Assembly: GCA_039707655.1 (NCBI GenBank)
Contig: CM077667.1
Span: 547,192,222 to 547,256,221, forward strand
DNA length: 64,000 bases
Direction: 5' to 3'
Origin: Elymus sibiricus
Taxonomy: Eukaryota; Streptophyta; Magnoliopsida; Poales; Poaceae
The notes below the pieces were generated by a model that did not search any database, was not told the origin of the DNA, and saw only the letters and a program-made list of their open reading frames with translations. Shown here one piece after another: positions 29,675 to 40,756 of the stretch (positions within the stretch are counted from its first letter, which is position 1; the number at the start of each line of letters is the position of its first letter). A program made the translations under genes and the position numbers.

Positions 29675-32600
29675 ATGGACGATAGCGACAGAGACCATGA
29701 AGAGGATCTCTTCGAGATGATACGCTCCTCCCGAAACCCAGAGATTGAACTAGATGATGGCTCACAATATCTGAACAAGTCTGGTGCGGGAATTGAGGAA
29801 GAACCAAGAGACGAAGGGCACACAAACAATGATGGTGAAGGAAATGTTCTTCAATTAACAAAGTCCGACGAGGTATATATATAAAGTCTGGTGATCATTA
29901 CATGTATTAATTGATTTGTATATATATATATATTAACGAATCTTTCTTCTTTTAGCCCTCCGGATCGAGCAAACCTTCTACAAGGGCAGTACGAGGCCCG
30001 GCCAAAAAGTTGCCCGATGGCATAAAGTACAACATCGCTAAAATCAAAGCAGATGGCGAACCGATTGCTCCAAAAAAGCATGCGGACAAATTTATACGTC
30101 AATGCAGAGTTATTGTTAGGGACCAAATCCCGATCACCGTTCAAGAATGGAATAAGCCAAAGGAAGATCGAGGAATTAGTTTTGTCGACAAAAGAGCAAA
30201 AAATCTGCTTTGGGATACGCTCATGTCACATTTCACCCTATCAGAGGGTTTCACAGATCTCCAACAGGAGAAAGTCAAGAAGAGTGCTCTTAAGAAGATG
30301 GCCACATAATTCCAGACTTGGAAGAAAAGATTATGGGCCAACTACGTCAACGCAGGAAAGAAGACTCCAGAATTCACTGGACCACTAGAGAAGGTAAAAG
30401 ATCACTGGGACTTATTTGTGCAGTTCAAGAAATCGGAAGCAGCTAAGGAACGGTCGAGAATAAACAAGATAAATACTGAGAAAAAAAAGTTTCACCATGT
30501 TCTGGGGCCAGGTGGCTACAAGGCTGGGTTGCCTAAGTGGGATGAATCTGAGGAAAAGATGATTGCTACAGGGGTCACTCCAAAAACAGTGGGTTGGCCC
30601 GACAGATGCAGGACTTGGTTTTATGCGCATGGGGGAAAGTTGGACCCAAAGACAGGGGAGATTATTGAATAGGCAAGTCTTAAAGAAGCCTCGGACGCTT
30701 TACTTGAAGCAATAGAAGAGGCTCGAACGGGGGCGTTCCAGCCCGAGAGAGAGAATGACGAGCTTACACGCGCCCTCAAGAATCCTGAACACCTGGGACG
30801 AACACGAGGCAAAGGCGTTGTTCCATGGGTTGACGGGTTTGCGGAGTGGAACGCCAGTGTGTATGAAATTTATGTATGAACTTGTATTAATTTGGTCTTT
30901 TCGGTGTTGTGTAATGAAGATGAGTAGGCAATGATACAATGCCAAGTTTCAACCTTTTCAGAGTTCATTTGTACTGCTTTTAGTAGAAACAAAAGTAAAA
31001 AAATAAAGCAAAAAACAAAAGCAGAAAAATGAAAAAGACCTTTAATCCCGGTTGGTTACACGAACCGGAACTAAAGAACCTTTAGTCCCGGTTGGTGCCA
31101 CGCACCGGGACTAAAGGGTCTTTATTCCCGGTGGGTCTTTAGTCCCGGTGCGTGGCACCAACCGGGACTAGAGGTCATGTCCTACTTAAACGGCCTTCCT
31201 CCCCAAATCTTTCCCATCCCTCCCGCTCTCGACGACGCCGCCAGGCTGCCCCGCGCGCGTTCTCAATGTCGCCGTCCGGCCGCTCTGCTCCCAAGCGCCA
31301 CCCGAGCCCGCGCCGGCGCCGTCACGCTGCCTGCCGCCCCGTGGATGATATCTAAGAGACGACAACTTGTGAGCTACACATGAAAATGAAAAACATATCC
31401 ATGAAGGTGGCGGACGGCTTTGCTTTACCGAATGCACCTGAAGCAACCATTCACGGCAATCCGATTCCACCTGGCTATGCTCGTGTCGGGGTGGATGAAG
31501 TTCCGTCGGGATATAACTCACTAGAGCTTGACTTTCCTAGAGGTCAAGGGAAGCAGGCACTGGGAGAAGCCATACGTGGTCTCATTGTATGGATAAAGAA
31601 ATGCATCGTGTTTCCAAACTCGGTGCCAAGGCCACCAACTGCTCCTCCAAGTCCGCCGCGTCAGCCGACTCCAACCCACCTCGAGACGGAGCGCAACGCG
31701 AGTCCGCCATATCGATCTCCGCCGCGTCAGCCGAATCCACCCCACCCCGAGACGGAGCCTAGCGCGAGTCCACGATATCGATCTCTGCCGCATCAGCCGA
31801 CTCCAAAGCGGAAGAGAGCACCAAAGAAGAAATCCGAGCCTCCTTCCAAAAAGAAGTTAGCTTACGAGATGACTGTCGAGGAAAACGAAGCCCAAGTGGC
31901 TTCAGAAGTGAAGGCCCATTTTGCACCGAGACCGCCCCCGCCGCCAAACGAGAAAATACCTGAGAAAGTCGTACAACACTTTGAGGATCTTGGTAAACCG
32001 GCTGTGGAGAAAAAGCGATCAGACTATGAACGCTCTATTAGCAAGTCATATCATCAACAAAAAATCAATCGTCGAGCCTTACAGGTAGTAATAAATGCGG
32101 GAAAACTGTTCCCCAGCTCGGAGAACAGGCAGTGCAATCGATCCCCCCGCTCAAGGTGAGTACCGATAAGGCGGTAACCGACGCTGATAGAGAGATGGCT
32201 AGAAAGATCGGTATCACTGTTGAACAACTCCTAGGCATCGAGGAAATCCCCACGAAGGAACTAGCATGGAAATATGTCCCCGGGAACCCTCTGGTCAGAC
32301 CTGACGAGGAGAAACTTCTATCAACGCAAATGCGCAACTTGCATGACTGGTACCTGAGAGAAATAATGGTCGGGCAAGAGGGCCTCATGGTGAAAGTCAA
32401 GCCAGAGCATTACTTCCATGCAAAAGATTTGTGGATTGAAAATCCAGAATTTTTTCAGTTATTCAATCAAGACGCACTCGACAAATCTCTCGTCAGTTGC
32501 TATTGTCTGTAATTGATTTCTTTCTGTAATTTAAGTCTCTAACTCAGCTCATTCATTGCCTGTAATTATCCTCACTATATTCTTTTGTGTGGTATTATGC

Positions 32601-33574
32601 AGAATGAAGATTTTTCAATCGAAAAGAGATGGAGTCTATGGCATTGGGTTCATTGACCCAAATACCGTTAATGACAATATGTTAATTAACCACAAACAAG
32701 ACACAGAGAATAACTTGCTAATGTTTTTGAAGAAATTAAATACCAGACCAGAAATACTTTTTCCTTACAACTTCTGGTGAGTGTTACTGCCTTGTACTAC
32801 AAATTCTATTTTTGCTTACTCGATGTTAAGTGTAGTTGATGAGTTATGCATGCCCGCTTATACAAACGTGTGCGCAGATTCCACTGGATCCTGCTAATCA
32901 TTAGAGTTGACGAGGAAACTGTTGAAGTACTGGACTCACTAGTTAAAGACCCTGAAGAATACATCAGCCTGTTTTTGATGCTCGACAGGTAACTTCAATA
33001 ATTATCGCACTATGTCGGCCTCTTTAGTTCATTTCCTGATATCAAGTAATTAATAACTCTTTATTCATTTTCTTTGCCGGGCAGGGTTTGGAAAAAGTTC
33101 ATCAAAGAGGTTGTCGGTGACTGGAAACCACATCTGAAATGGCGACGGTCCAAGGTAATTAAGTAGTACTAGCTACGTCCGCGCATCTCTTTAATTCTAG
33201 TTTCAATACCATTATCATGCTTGATTATTATCTGATTGAATTCTATTCTCGTAAAGTGTATGCGTCAGGAAAAGGGGACTAATTTATGTGCATACTACGT
33301 TTGCGAGAACATTCGCTTCATGACCGAAAGGAGCAAAGATGCAAGACATCTTTGGGTACGTAAACACTATTCATAATTTTTTTTATCATGACCTAATATA
33401 TATACACACAACTAATATATTCATATTGATCTCCTTCTTTAAAGATGGTGGAGATGCGGGATAGGCTCCTACCAAAGGACCGCATACGAGCACTTCAAGA
33501 GGAAATGGCAGGATTTTTGCTTGAGCAGGTCATATCTCCCGACGGAGAATACCATTTCACCTAATGCCTGCATG
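29675..33574 (+). pseudogene. CACTA-3 gene 2: plant-transposase protein with complete Ulp1/C48-like exon set, disrupted
   Basis: Exon 1 is 29,675-29,872 (acidic, MDDSDRDHEEDLFEM). The main exon starts at 29,956 and carries the Ptta/En/Spm-like domain (ITVQEWNKPKED, WPDRCRTWFYAHGG), with TAA at 30,307-30,309 and TAG at 30,670-30,672. At 30,856 a foreign segment replaces about 245 bp of coding sequence. The frame resumes near 31,340 with GNPIPPGYARVGVDEV, a Pro-rich part (31,620-31,800) and a Lys-rich patch. A frameshift lies near 32,105. Spliced exons follow at 32,603-32,776, 32,878-32,988, 33,085-33,154, 33,257-33,355 and 33,445-33,574. C48-like residues are His (32,882), Asp (32,933), and Gln plus Cys in RQEKGTNLCAYYVC (Cys 33,287). 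The 32,776/32,878 splice would create TGA. The final exon ends at TAA 33,572. Confidence 0.85.
30856..31338 (+). repeat. Self-duplicated promoter segment inside CACTA-3 gene 2
   Basis: This segment repeats 27,994-28,475 of the same element almost base for base. It includes the transposase-deletion junction, the A-rich block, the internal hairpin array, the TACTTAAA box and the first part of the GC leader. The left junction falls within AGT after GAACGCC and the right within GCCGCC before CCGTGGATGATATC. It therefore arose after the transposase deletion. Confidence 0.93.
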
Positions 33575-33812
33575 TAATGATCTGCAAATTGTAGGAGAAA
33601 TTGTATATATCAAATTGTATATATATATATGTGTGTGTATGCATGGTCGTACGAGAAATTCTATGATATATGATTGGTTCTACAAGAAATTCTATTATAT
33701 ATGCATAACGTGTACAGTATGTAGTAGCGTAAAATATGTTTGAAATAAAAAAGAATTAAATGGAAAACACAAAATGAAAAGGAAAAATAAACAATAAACC
33801 CTAAACCCCTAA
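33575..33812. other. 3' untranslated/AT-rich DNA of CACTA-3
   Basis: AT-rich with TATATATGTGTGTG repeats. No gene seen. Confidence 0.5.
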
Positions 33813-34023
33813 ACCTTTAGTCCCGGTTGGTGTCACCAACCAGGACTAAATGTCCCCAGCCCCCGGCGCGCGCTGCCGGCCACGTGGCAGGGATTTAGTC
33901 CCAGTTCGTGGCCAACCGGGACTAAAGGGTGGGGGCCTTTAGTCCCGATTTATTAGTCCCGGTTGGTGAACCGGGACTAAAGGCCCTTCCCAACCGGGAC
34001 TAAAGGCCGTTTCTGCACTAGTG
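33813..34023. repeat. CACTA-3 right subterminal hairpin array and terminus
   Basis: TTTAGTCCCGGTTGGTGTCA/CCAACCAGGACTAAA and related pairs run to the terminal GCACTAGTG at 34,023. Confidence 0.85.
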
Positions 34024-34963
34024 AAATTCTGAAATCTCAAATGGGCCCATGAGTAAAATGGCAAGTGGTGGTGTGGTGATAAATCTTAGTCCCATATTGC
34101 TAGTTAAGAAAGTGTTGGACCTCTTTATATCGTGGGTTTTCAACTTCACACTTAGTGAGGTGTGAAGGAGAGGAAGAGAAGACCACAAGCACGCTCGCAT
34201 GCCTGGCCTGGCCTGGCCTGGCTTGGGATCGGGATCGGGCCGGGCCGGGGCAACGCGTACGTACGACATGCGCGTGAATGGCCCATCAAAATCTGGTCCG
34301 TTGCCTTGCAGGGGCGCGGCTTCCTTTTCCCGTTTTATTTTTGGTGTCTTGACGAACAAGTTCGTTGTTTCCTTGTCCGGTAAGTTTAACATGGAAACCA
34401 AGTCGGATTGAGATCGTGATCGCGACATGATAACGTCTCTGGTTCTCCTATATATATATTGCTTATCGGCCTCGGCCAAAGACACACTAAAAATACCTAG
34501 AGTTTTCCCTCTTCTCACAACTTGCGCCTCCTACGTAGTTTACCCTTTTCCGAACGCCCGCGTGCATCAGCGTACGGGAGAGCAGGTCTCCGGAACCGTT
34601 CATCCTTGTGATCCTGCACCGGGAGAGGATGAATTAGGTTTTTGGAAAGCGCTTTGCCCGACTGCTCAACTTCGTCATCACGGGTCGTCTTCCATCCAAG
34701 TCGGGCGGTGCTACTCACCGTCGTCTCAATTTCCGTCAACAGCAGATCGTCATCAACAACGTCGCTCCCTCCGCAACTCATGAACAGTACATTCATCGTA
34801 ATATGTTCATGTCATTACATGTAGTTGTTGTTACATATTCGATGATGCTCTGCATGTTTTCTTGTTCAACTAGTATGCTAGATTGTTTCATGCTACTTTT
34901 TATTCTAGTCATGAATTATTTACTAGAATTAATCATGTATTTGTCAAATCTTCCAACAGGTCC

Positions 34964-35629
34964 ATATGAACTCGGAGCCTATGAGGCCTTTGCACAAACA
35001 CATCAAAAGGCTGCCTCCATAAATTTCTATTGATGTATTAATCTAACGAAACACATGTATTAGCTAGAAAACTATTAAATATAGTAGTTAGGATGAAAAA
35101 ATGTACGGGCCTCTAACTCAGCTATACCCTAGTGCCGAAAAGCTTAGCTACGACGTGACAAAATTGGCCTTGCTCGCGTGGACATCCAGCGTCGCCAATA
35201 TGGCGTCATTGTTAAAAAATAGTAATGGCATTGGAGCAGAGGTCAACAGTATTTTGGATACCTATGGCATGGCATATTAGTCCACGATGATAATACCATA
35301 TGTACCTATGGCGTTTAACATTGACCCACGCCACAACCTAGATGAAACTTTACAGGCGTTGTATAGTGTCTGGATGCCATTACTACTTTTTGAAAAGCAG
35401 CGGAAAAACGCTGCGATGGCAGCACTTTGTATTACCAGTATATATAGAAATACGTTTGCGTCCCACATTGATTCCGATATGATATTAGAATTCGTACATT
35501 GCATTGATACACATCGTTTCATGCATATTTTAACCACTAGCTAGTTCTTATCGATCATGACTAATTAAACATCCACTAAATTAAAGCATATATAATACAT
35601 GTTCATTAGTTATCGTAGCTAGCTAGCTA
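34964..35629. other. Unassigned DNA right of Copia-1
   Basis: This is the right flank after TSD GGTCC. An open frame at 35,287-35,544 has no recognisable domain. I see no supported gene or repeat. Confidence 0.4.
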
Positions 35630-37100
35630 GATACTAGTACATATATATACTATCAACCATTGTAACTATTAGCATGATACTTCCTCGTTTAGGAATAATT
35701 TTGAAGAACGGGAAATCCCCTGCATCTCCAATGTGGACCAGAGAGATCCATCGATCTTCAATCTTGAACTTGCACTCACTTAGTATTTTCCTCCATTCAT
35801 CAATTTTGAGTTGTCCATCTAGTAGGGGTGTAGTCGAGTATGTACCTCTGTAATATATCTTCATCGGAAATAATAGTTATCTTAGCATGGTCATCCATCA
35901 CCTCAGGCACAACACATCTTGGGAGCTTCTGTTTTTAACAGAATAATAACATAGTAAGCAATAGTAACACACACTTCAGTTGTAAGAATAATGTATATAT
36001 GAAAAAGACATACTAGTCGAACAATATATATATAGTCCAAAATCTTATACCATGCATTTTCTAGAAATGTTGATATTGTTCAACGTGTGGACTAGTGGCC
36101 GGTATGGTGCATAATTTCGACCAGATCCGCAAGTGTCCTTAAGCGACTCAATATCAGCAACAAAGGACACAAGGTCGCTCTTTTCCTGCCAAGCAAGCCT
36201 ACTGCGAGCAGTTTAGTAGGTGTCATCTACTATGTTTAGTGTGTTTATTGGAGCTAGAAAATAAGCTGTCAATTTTAAATAAGCAAGATAACTTATGGGA
36301 GAATAACAACTACTTTTACTATATTTTAAATGTTATTTAACAAGTTTGTTAACGAAACTTACATGGAGGAAAAACTAGAATGTTGTCCAAAGCCACCCAT
36401 ATGTCTTCATCATTTTGAGAAAAGGTGCCGATATCAAATGTTATTATTCATACCAGGCTCATATCCGTAAGCTTTGGCCAATCCTCTCCAATTAATACAA
36501 CCAAAATATGTGTCATCACCTCATTATAGATCGTAGATTTAAAATTGAAACAATCTTTCATCTTGAGGTAGGTAGTCATCTTAGTCACCTCTTCCATGTT
36601 GTGGATAGAAAACTTTTCTAGGAGAAAGGTCTTGAGTAGCAGGAGACACACTAGTCGAAATCTAGGCAAACAGAATTACACTTTGAAGCAAAAACCTTAT
36701 AAGACATGCTTACTAAGGAAATATGTGCCAAAATTATTAAAACTAATTACCGTATAATATTTGTAGTCACATTGCAGCATGAGGGAGGAGCATTTATTTA
36801 TGTCAAGGTGAGGATCGTCGCACATTCCCCCTGTGTCGAAAGTACGGGCACTCTTCCATTTTGTGTTGTGTTCATACATTGGCAAATATAAATAAAAGAT
36901 TAAAAATCAACGACAAATTTATGCATGACCTTTGCTAAAAATGGGACATCATAAGGTCCAGGAATGTGACGAAACAGAAATGCTTCAACGTTTCGCCAAA
37001 ACATTGGTAACTCTCTAGACATTCCCTGCAAAATGAAACATAGCATGGGACAATTTGTGACCAACACAATGCAATGTTGCATTGGCTCCATGCCACACAC
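35630..37100 (-). pseudogene. Possible decayed protein-coding fragments, unknown family
   Basis: Several minus-strand open stretches have gene-like composition. At 37,100-36,900 one contains FWRNVEAFLFRHIPGPYDV. At 36,670-36,400 one contains KMKDCFNFKSTIYNEVM, with FSQNDEDIWVALDN in a neighbouring frame. At 36,240-36,050 one contains WQEKSDLVSFVADIESLKD, and at 35,864-35,634 one contains CKFKIEDRWISLVHIGDAG. They follow one another in a plausible exon order but no start, splice set or family is clear. This could be a host gene fragment or part of an unrecognised element. Confidence 0.3.
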
Positions 37101-37940
37101 GGAAAGAGTCCATCACAAACAATCGCGTATATATATATTTCATTTCATCACAAAAATTGGCAATTAATTCACTTCACAAGTAAGGGGACAAATATTGAAT
37201 TTTGTACATATTAAATCTAAAATCTAGCATTATAAATACAATAGATCAAATTTAGATGAAATAAAGTTGTAGAGGACGGCTTGTACCGTTCGGATCGAGA
37301 GGGGCGCAAGAGGGTGGCATGCGTTGAGGAGGGCATGAGAGGGCGACCGGACACGTTGACGGAGGGAGCGACTGGCCAGATACGATGAGGGAGGGACCGA
37401 TTGGCCGGACGCGATGAGGCCAATCTCGCCGGAGAAGTACTATCAGGATCTAGGTTTCCAGCAGGGGATGGGGGTGGGGTGGGGGCGGCGATGTCGCAGG
37501 AGCCACGGCGAGGGCAAAGGGAAGAGTCTGCCGGCACGCGAGGAGGCGAGGACGAGGGCGCAGTGTCCAACGGCCCCGCGAGATGTGGAGGAGGCTCAAA
37601 ATGCGTTGTTCTTTTCCCCGAAAGCACTAAGTGTTGGTTAGTTGTTAGTGGTGGCGCCAATGACGTGGCCAACGCCAGCAGTATGGTTTTTAAAAGTTAG
37701 GATGCAGTCTATATTGATCATTGGCATTTTGAGCAACGACATGCATATTACAGATAATTAGATCGATACAAATTCTTCTTGTGGCTCAAATTACATAAAT
37801 ATATACGGTTAATTAATTTAAAGAATTAAATTTAGGAGATACACAAATCAAGTACGTCGTTGCTTGACAATCCTCTCAGCGACCGTTTGGGTCTTTTTTA
37901 TTTTTCTTGAATGCTTCGGGCCCGCACTATGACTCTATCT
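37101..37940. other. Unassigned DNA with a GC-rich patch
   Basis: Positions 37,290-37,690 are GC-rich and open in more than one frame on both strands (a minus-strand frame covers 37,672-37,217), suggesting a leader or CpG-rich promoter-like patch. No domain is seen. Confidence 0.35.
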
Positions 37941-37949
37941 CAAGAAGGG

Positions 37950-38470
37950 ACATCATGTCGCAGGCAAGATATTTCTGCTCCTTCCGGTGGTGTACTCTTC
38001 TTCGTGATCATAGTTGTCGTATTCTTTTGGGTCCACACAAAATTGATCATAGTGATCCTTGTTGGCGACTCCACCCATCCCAACGATGCTCCTTTTGCTT
38101 CTCCTGATGACAACACGACTCAGCTTTGTCGGGTCAGTTATGTAGAAGCATTGTGACACATCCTTAGCAATTACCAAAGGCTCATATTTTGCAGTGATAG
38201 CTGTCACCCACTTTGCACCAGCAGGTTGTGCTTCGGGCAGAGACATGGTAATGAAACGACGTTCTTCCTTCTCGATGTTCTTCACCCATTTGACACGAAA
38301 CAGTGGCACCGTCTAATCTTCGCCATACTCAAGTTCCCATATCTCTTCGATCCTTCCGTTATATCTATTATTTTCATCTTCAGTCAACGAAAGCATCGTC
38401 ACACCTGAGTTTTGCTAATCAAAATTTTTGTGTTTCGCCTCCGTATAGAATGTGTATCAATTGATATCAT
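37950..38470 (-). pseudogene. CACTA transposase C-terminal remnant (DUF4216-like)
   Basis: Read on the minus strand, an IEEIWELEYG motif is followed by PLFRVKWVKN and YEPLVIAKDVSQCFYITDP. These match the layout of the CACTA-2 transposase end (IEEIWELDYG, PLFRCKWVN, PFVLANDVTQVFY) but at low identity, so it comes from a different CACTA family. A stop lies between IEEIWELEYG and PLFRVKWV. Nothing of the tnp2 core is recognised next to it. Confidence 0.7.
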
Positions 38471-38539
38471 ATGATTGGTAAGTGGCGACAGTGCATGCGG
38501 GGCCAACTGCTAATGCATAGATGGGATTTCCATTGGCAC

Positions 38540-39880
38540 TACCCGTTCGCAGTGGCTTTGTCCCGAGTTCGTTCTTTGAAACAAGCCACAAATTTGGAGT
38601 CATGCTCTCTAATGATCTGGGCCTCGGTCCTCTGTCTCCCTGCCATTACGTGCACCCTCCTTAAAGTGTCCTTGTGAGTCAACTGCCAAGGACTGCTAAT
38701 GCAAAGATGGATTTGCATCTCAAAGACAATGGCGGGGCAGTGTTTCCACAACGTCCACGTAGTAAGAACTAGGATCGCGCACATGTACTTATTGTGATGT
38801 GCCCCTCCACTTTTTCCAATGCATCAAGCCTTAAGAAGCTTGTTGCTCTTGGGTCCCCAATTTGGTTTCCCTCGCAAACCATGTGCCGTGTGTACAATCG
38901 TCCAATCCTCCCTCACAAAGACGTAACCAATGAAGTTGTGGTTGGTGGTCTCGTCGTGTTGAGCACGTAATGGGCAAGTATCCGGGTGTGGCAGTCCTCG
39001 CCTCGCTAGACGGTCGGACGTCCACCACCTATTTCGTAATACCAGCTAGGAAAAGAACCTGCATTGCAACGGATCCCTCGACTTCCACGTAAACTCAGCC
39101 ATAGGGGTGACCTCTATTCCTAAGAACCTAGCTACATATGCCGACCTCTCTGCTGTATCCTGTCAGCAACATTACTATCTAGGAGTTCCACGTCCACCCT
39201 CATCCATAGCAAGAAAAATCATGCAACAACCGCGCAGATAGATCCGGCCACGTCTTTAGCCCATGAGCAATTCGTCGGTGCGTCATGAACTATTTGTGTC
39301 CTCTTTGCCCTTCTCGAGATTCCTTCATATATGAGGGGCGCTATTTCTTGGATTGTGAATCCCTGAAGCCATATGTCTTCGTAAATAGAGTTGTCCGGCC
39401 GTTGCCAATAAATTTTTTCACGGCCAGTCGGAATAGCGCCCTAGATTCCTTCAACACATTGATCTGGAACTCGTTATAGAGCCCTGCCGGATCTGTTCAC
39501 TGCAACCACGGCCATCGTGCTTGCATAGCCGCATTTAGCCATCCGAGGTTGGGAATTACCAAACCTCCCATCCACTACGGGGTACATACACTCTCCCAAC
39601 ATACGACAAAATGCCCTCTATTAGCTTGTGCCTTGCCACACCACAGAAAGCCCATGTAGATCTTGACCAGTGCTGCTAAAGTTTTTGGTGGTATATCGAG
39701 AGCCATCATTGCATGAATAGGGATGGCGCAGAGGACCTATTGGACTAAGAGTAGCCGTCCACTATTGTATCGGGTAGCCGCCTTCCAAGTTGGTAAATAA
39801 GTTGCCAACTAATCAACCAAATCCACAAATTGTGCCGTTGAGGAGACGCTGTCGAAGCATTGATTGATAAATGATGCTTC
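38540..39880 (-). pseudogene. LINE (non-LTR retrotransposon) ORF2 C-terminal remnant
   Basis: On the minus strand, in order: a reverse-transcriptase thumb-like stretch (about 39,880-39,500) with GRLLLVQ, VLCAIPIHAMMAL and MGFLWCGKAQ; a stretch with WLQGFTIQEIAPLIYEG (about 39,370-39,290); a zf-RVT-like segment near 38,990-38,860 with the tail WTLWKHCPAIVFEMQ at about 38,750. This succession is typical of plant LINE ORF2 3' halves. Stops and frameshifts are frequent. The 5' part and a poly-A tail are not seen. Confidence 0.72.
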
Positions 39881-40395
39881 TAGTCACATCGTGAACGATA
39901 GGTTCAGCATCATGGAGGACCTCCTCCTTGACCTACCAGAACAATCCCAAACCCTCTCCCATGGAGAAATAGTCCACATGGAGGGGTCGGCCGTCATGAC
40001 ATGGAGACGCAAACGTCAGCCCGACGACATTGGCATCACCACGAAAAATGCAAGCAAGAATGAAAGCTCGAAGATGGAACACACCAACAAGACAAGCACA
40101 ACAAAGAAAAACAAAGACAAGGACGAAGGTAAAACCCAGCATAGCCATGAGCCAGAAAACAATGAACCTCATCAGACACGAGTAATGAACGGAACGTCAG
40201 CCACCGGGAAAAGCAAACACAACAAAAGCACCACGAAAAGTCAAAGAAGATCGTCGCAGCAACAGAGAAAGAACGTGGCAGAGAGGATTGAAAGAAAATA
40301 CAAGAATTCCCCATCCACTAATTTATAGGGAAATAGAACCGACATAAGGAAATTACTAAGATGCCCACAGAGCATCGCTGCTCACAACGAGGCCA
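39881..40395. other. Unassigned DNA between LINE and repeat
   Basis: An open frame at 39,864-40,328 is Lys/Ser/Asn-rich with low complexity and no domain. I do not support it as a gene. Confidence 0.35.
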
Positions 40396-40574
40396 GCTCA
40401 CGCGAAGGAAGCATCGCCCGTGCGTGCCCGGGCTGAACTGAACGACACAGACGACGTACCCGGCCGGGGAAAGCGAAGCACGCCTCACGAGCGGGCTCAC
40501 GCGAAGGAAGCATCGCCCGTGCGTGCCCGGGCTGAACTGAACGACACAGACGACGTACCCGGCCGGGGAAAGCG
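40396..40574. repeat. Direct repeat, about 80 bp, spaced 99 bp
   Basis: A block starting GCTCACGCGAAGGAAGCATC at 40,396 recurs almost perfectly at 40,495. It is GC-rich and open in several frames on both strands, which produces spurious reading frames. Confidence 0.9.
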
Positions 40575-40756
40575 AGCGGGACCCAACAGGAACAAACGCG
40601 CATACCAGACTATTTCTATCGTGGTCCCTTTCCGGATGGACCTACCGTACCCGGCTGCCCCTGTCGAACCATACCTGGCCGGATGGGACTAACCAGCAGA
40701 ATTTCCGAGTCTCTTGTACCGGTTAGCCCCTTCCGCACCCGGACGACTGACCAACG

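Larger units (their letters stand above)
26724..34023 (+). mobile_element. CACTA-3: internally rearranged CACTA transposon, 7,300 bp
   Basis: The left end CACTAGTAGAAAACAGGGC and right end GCACTAGTG are flanked by TSD AAA (26,721-26,723 and 34,024-34,026). The 5' LTR of Copia-1 shows the empty site (ATTAACAAATTCTGAAAT near 1611). It keeps the left array, TATA box and small membrane ORF. The whole transposase is deleted. The internal array, leader, Arg/Trp-rich ORF and gene 2 follow, but gene 2 contains a second copy of the element's own promoter segment (30,856-31,338). The ends are intact, so a transposase from elsewhere could have moved it. Confidence 0.95.
1586..34958 (+). mobile_element. 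Copia-1: old Copia LTR retrotransposon split by three CACTA insertions
   Basis: The element begins TGTTAGAATAAATGGG at 1586 and ends CTTCCAACA at 34,958. It is flanked by perfect 5-bp TSDs GGTCC (1581-1585 and 34,959-34,963). Subtracting the three CACTA elements and their TSDs leaves about 6.3 kb, normal for Copia. Parts in order: 5' LTR (1586-14,525, interrupted), gag-pol remnant (14,566-18,420), 3' untranslated part (split at 18,618/26,355), polypurine tract GCTGGGGGA just before 26,691, and 3' LTR (26,691-34,958, interrupted). The two LTRs differ at roughly one site in seven to ten by eye, so this is an old insertion and the oldest layer of the nest. Confidence 0.93.
26691..34958 (+). repeat. 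Copia-1 3' LTR, interrupted by CACTA-3
   Basis: Pieces are 26,691-26,723 and 34,024-34,958, about 965 bp without CACTA-3. Start TGTTAGAATAAATGGG and end CTTCCAACA match the 5' LTR. TSD GGTCC follows at 34,959-34,963. Confidence 0.92.

Noticed and set aside
39864..40328. 155-codon Lys/Asn-rich frame
   Set aside because: Low complexity, no homology that I recognise, and it overlaps the end of an antisense LINE remnant.
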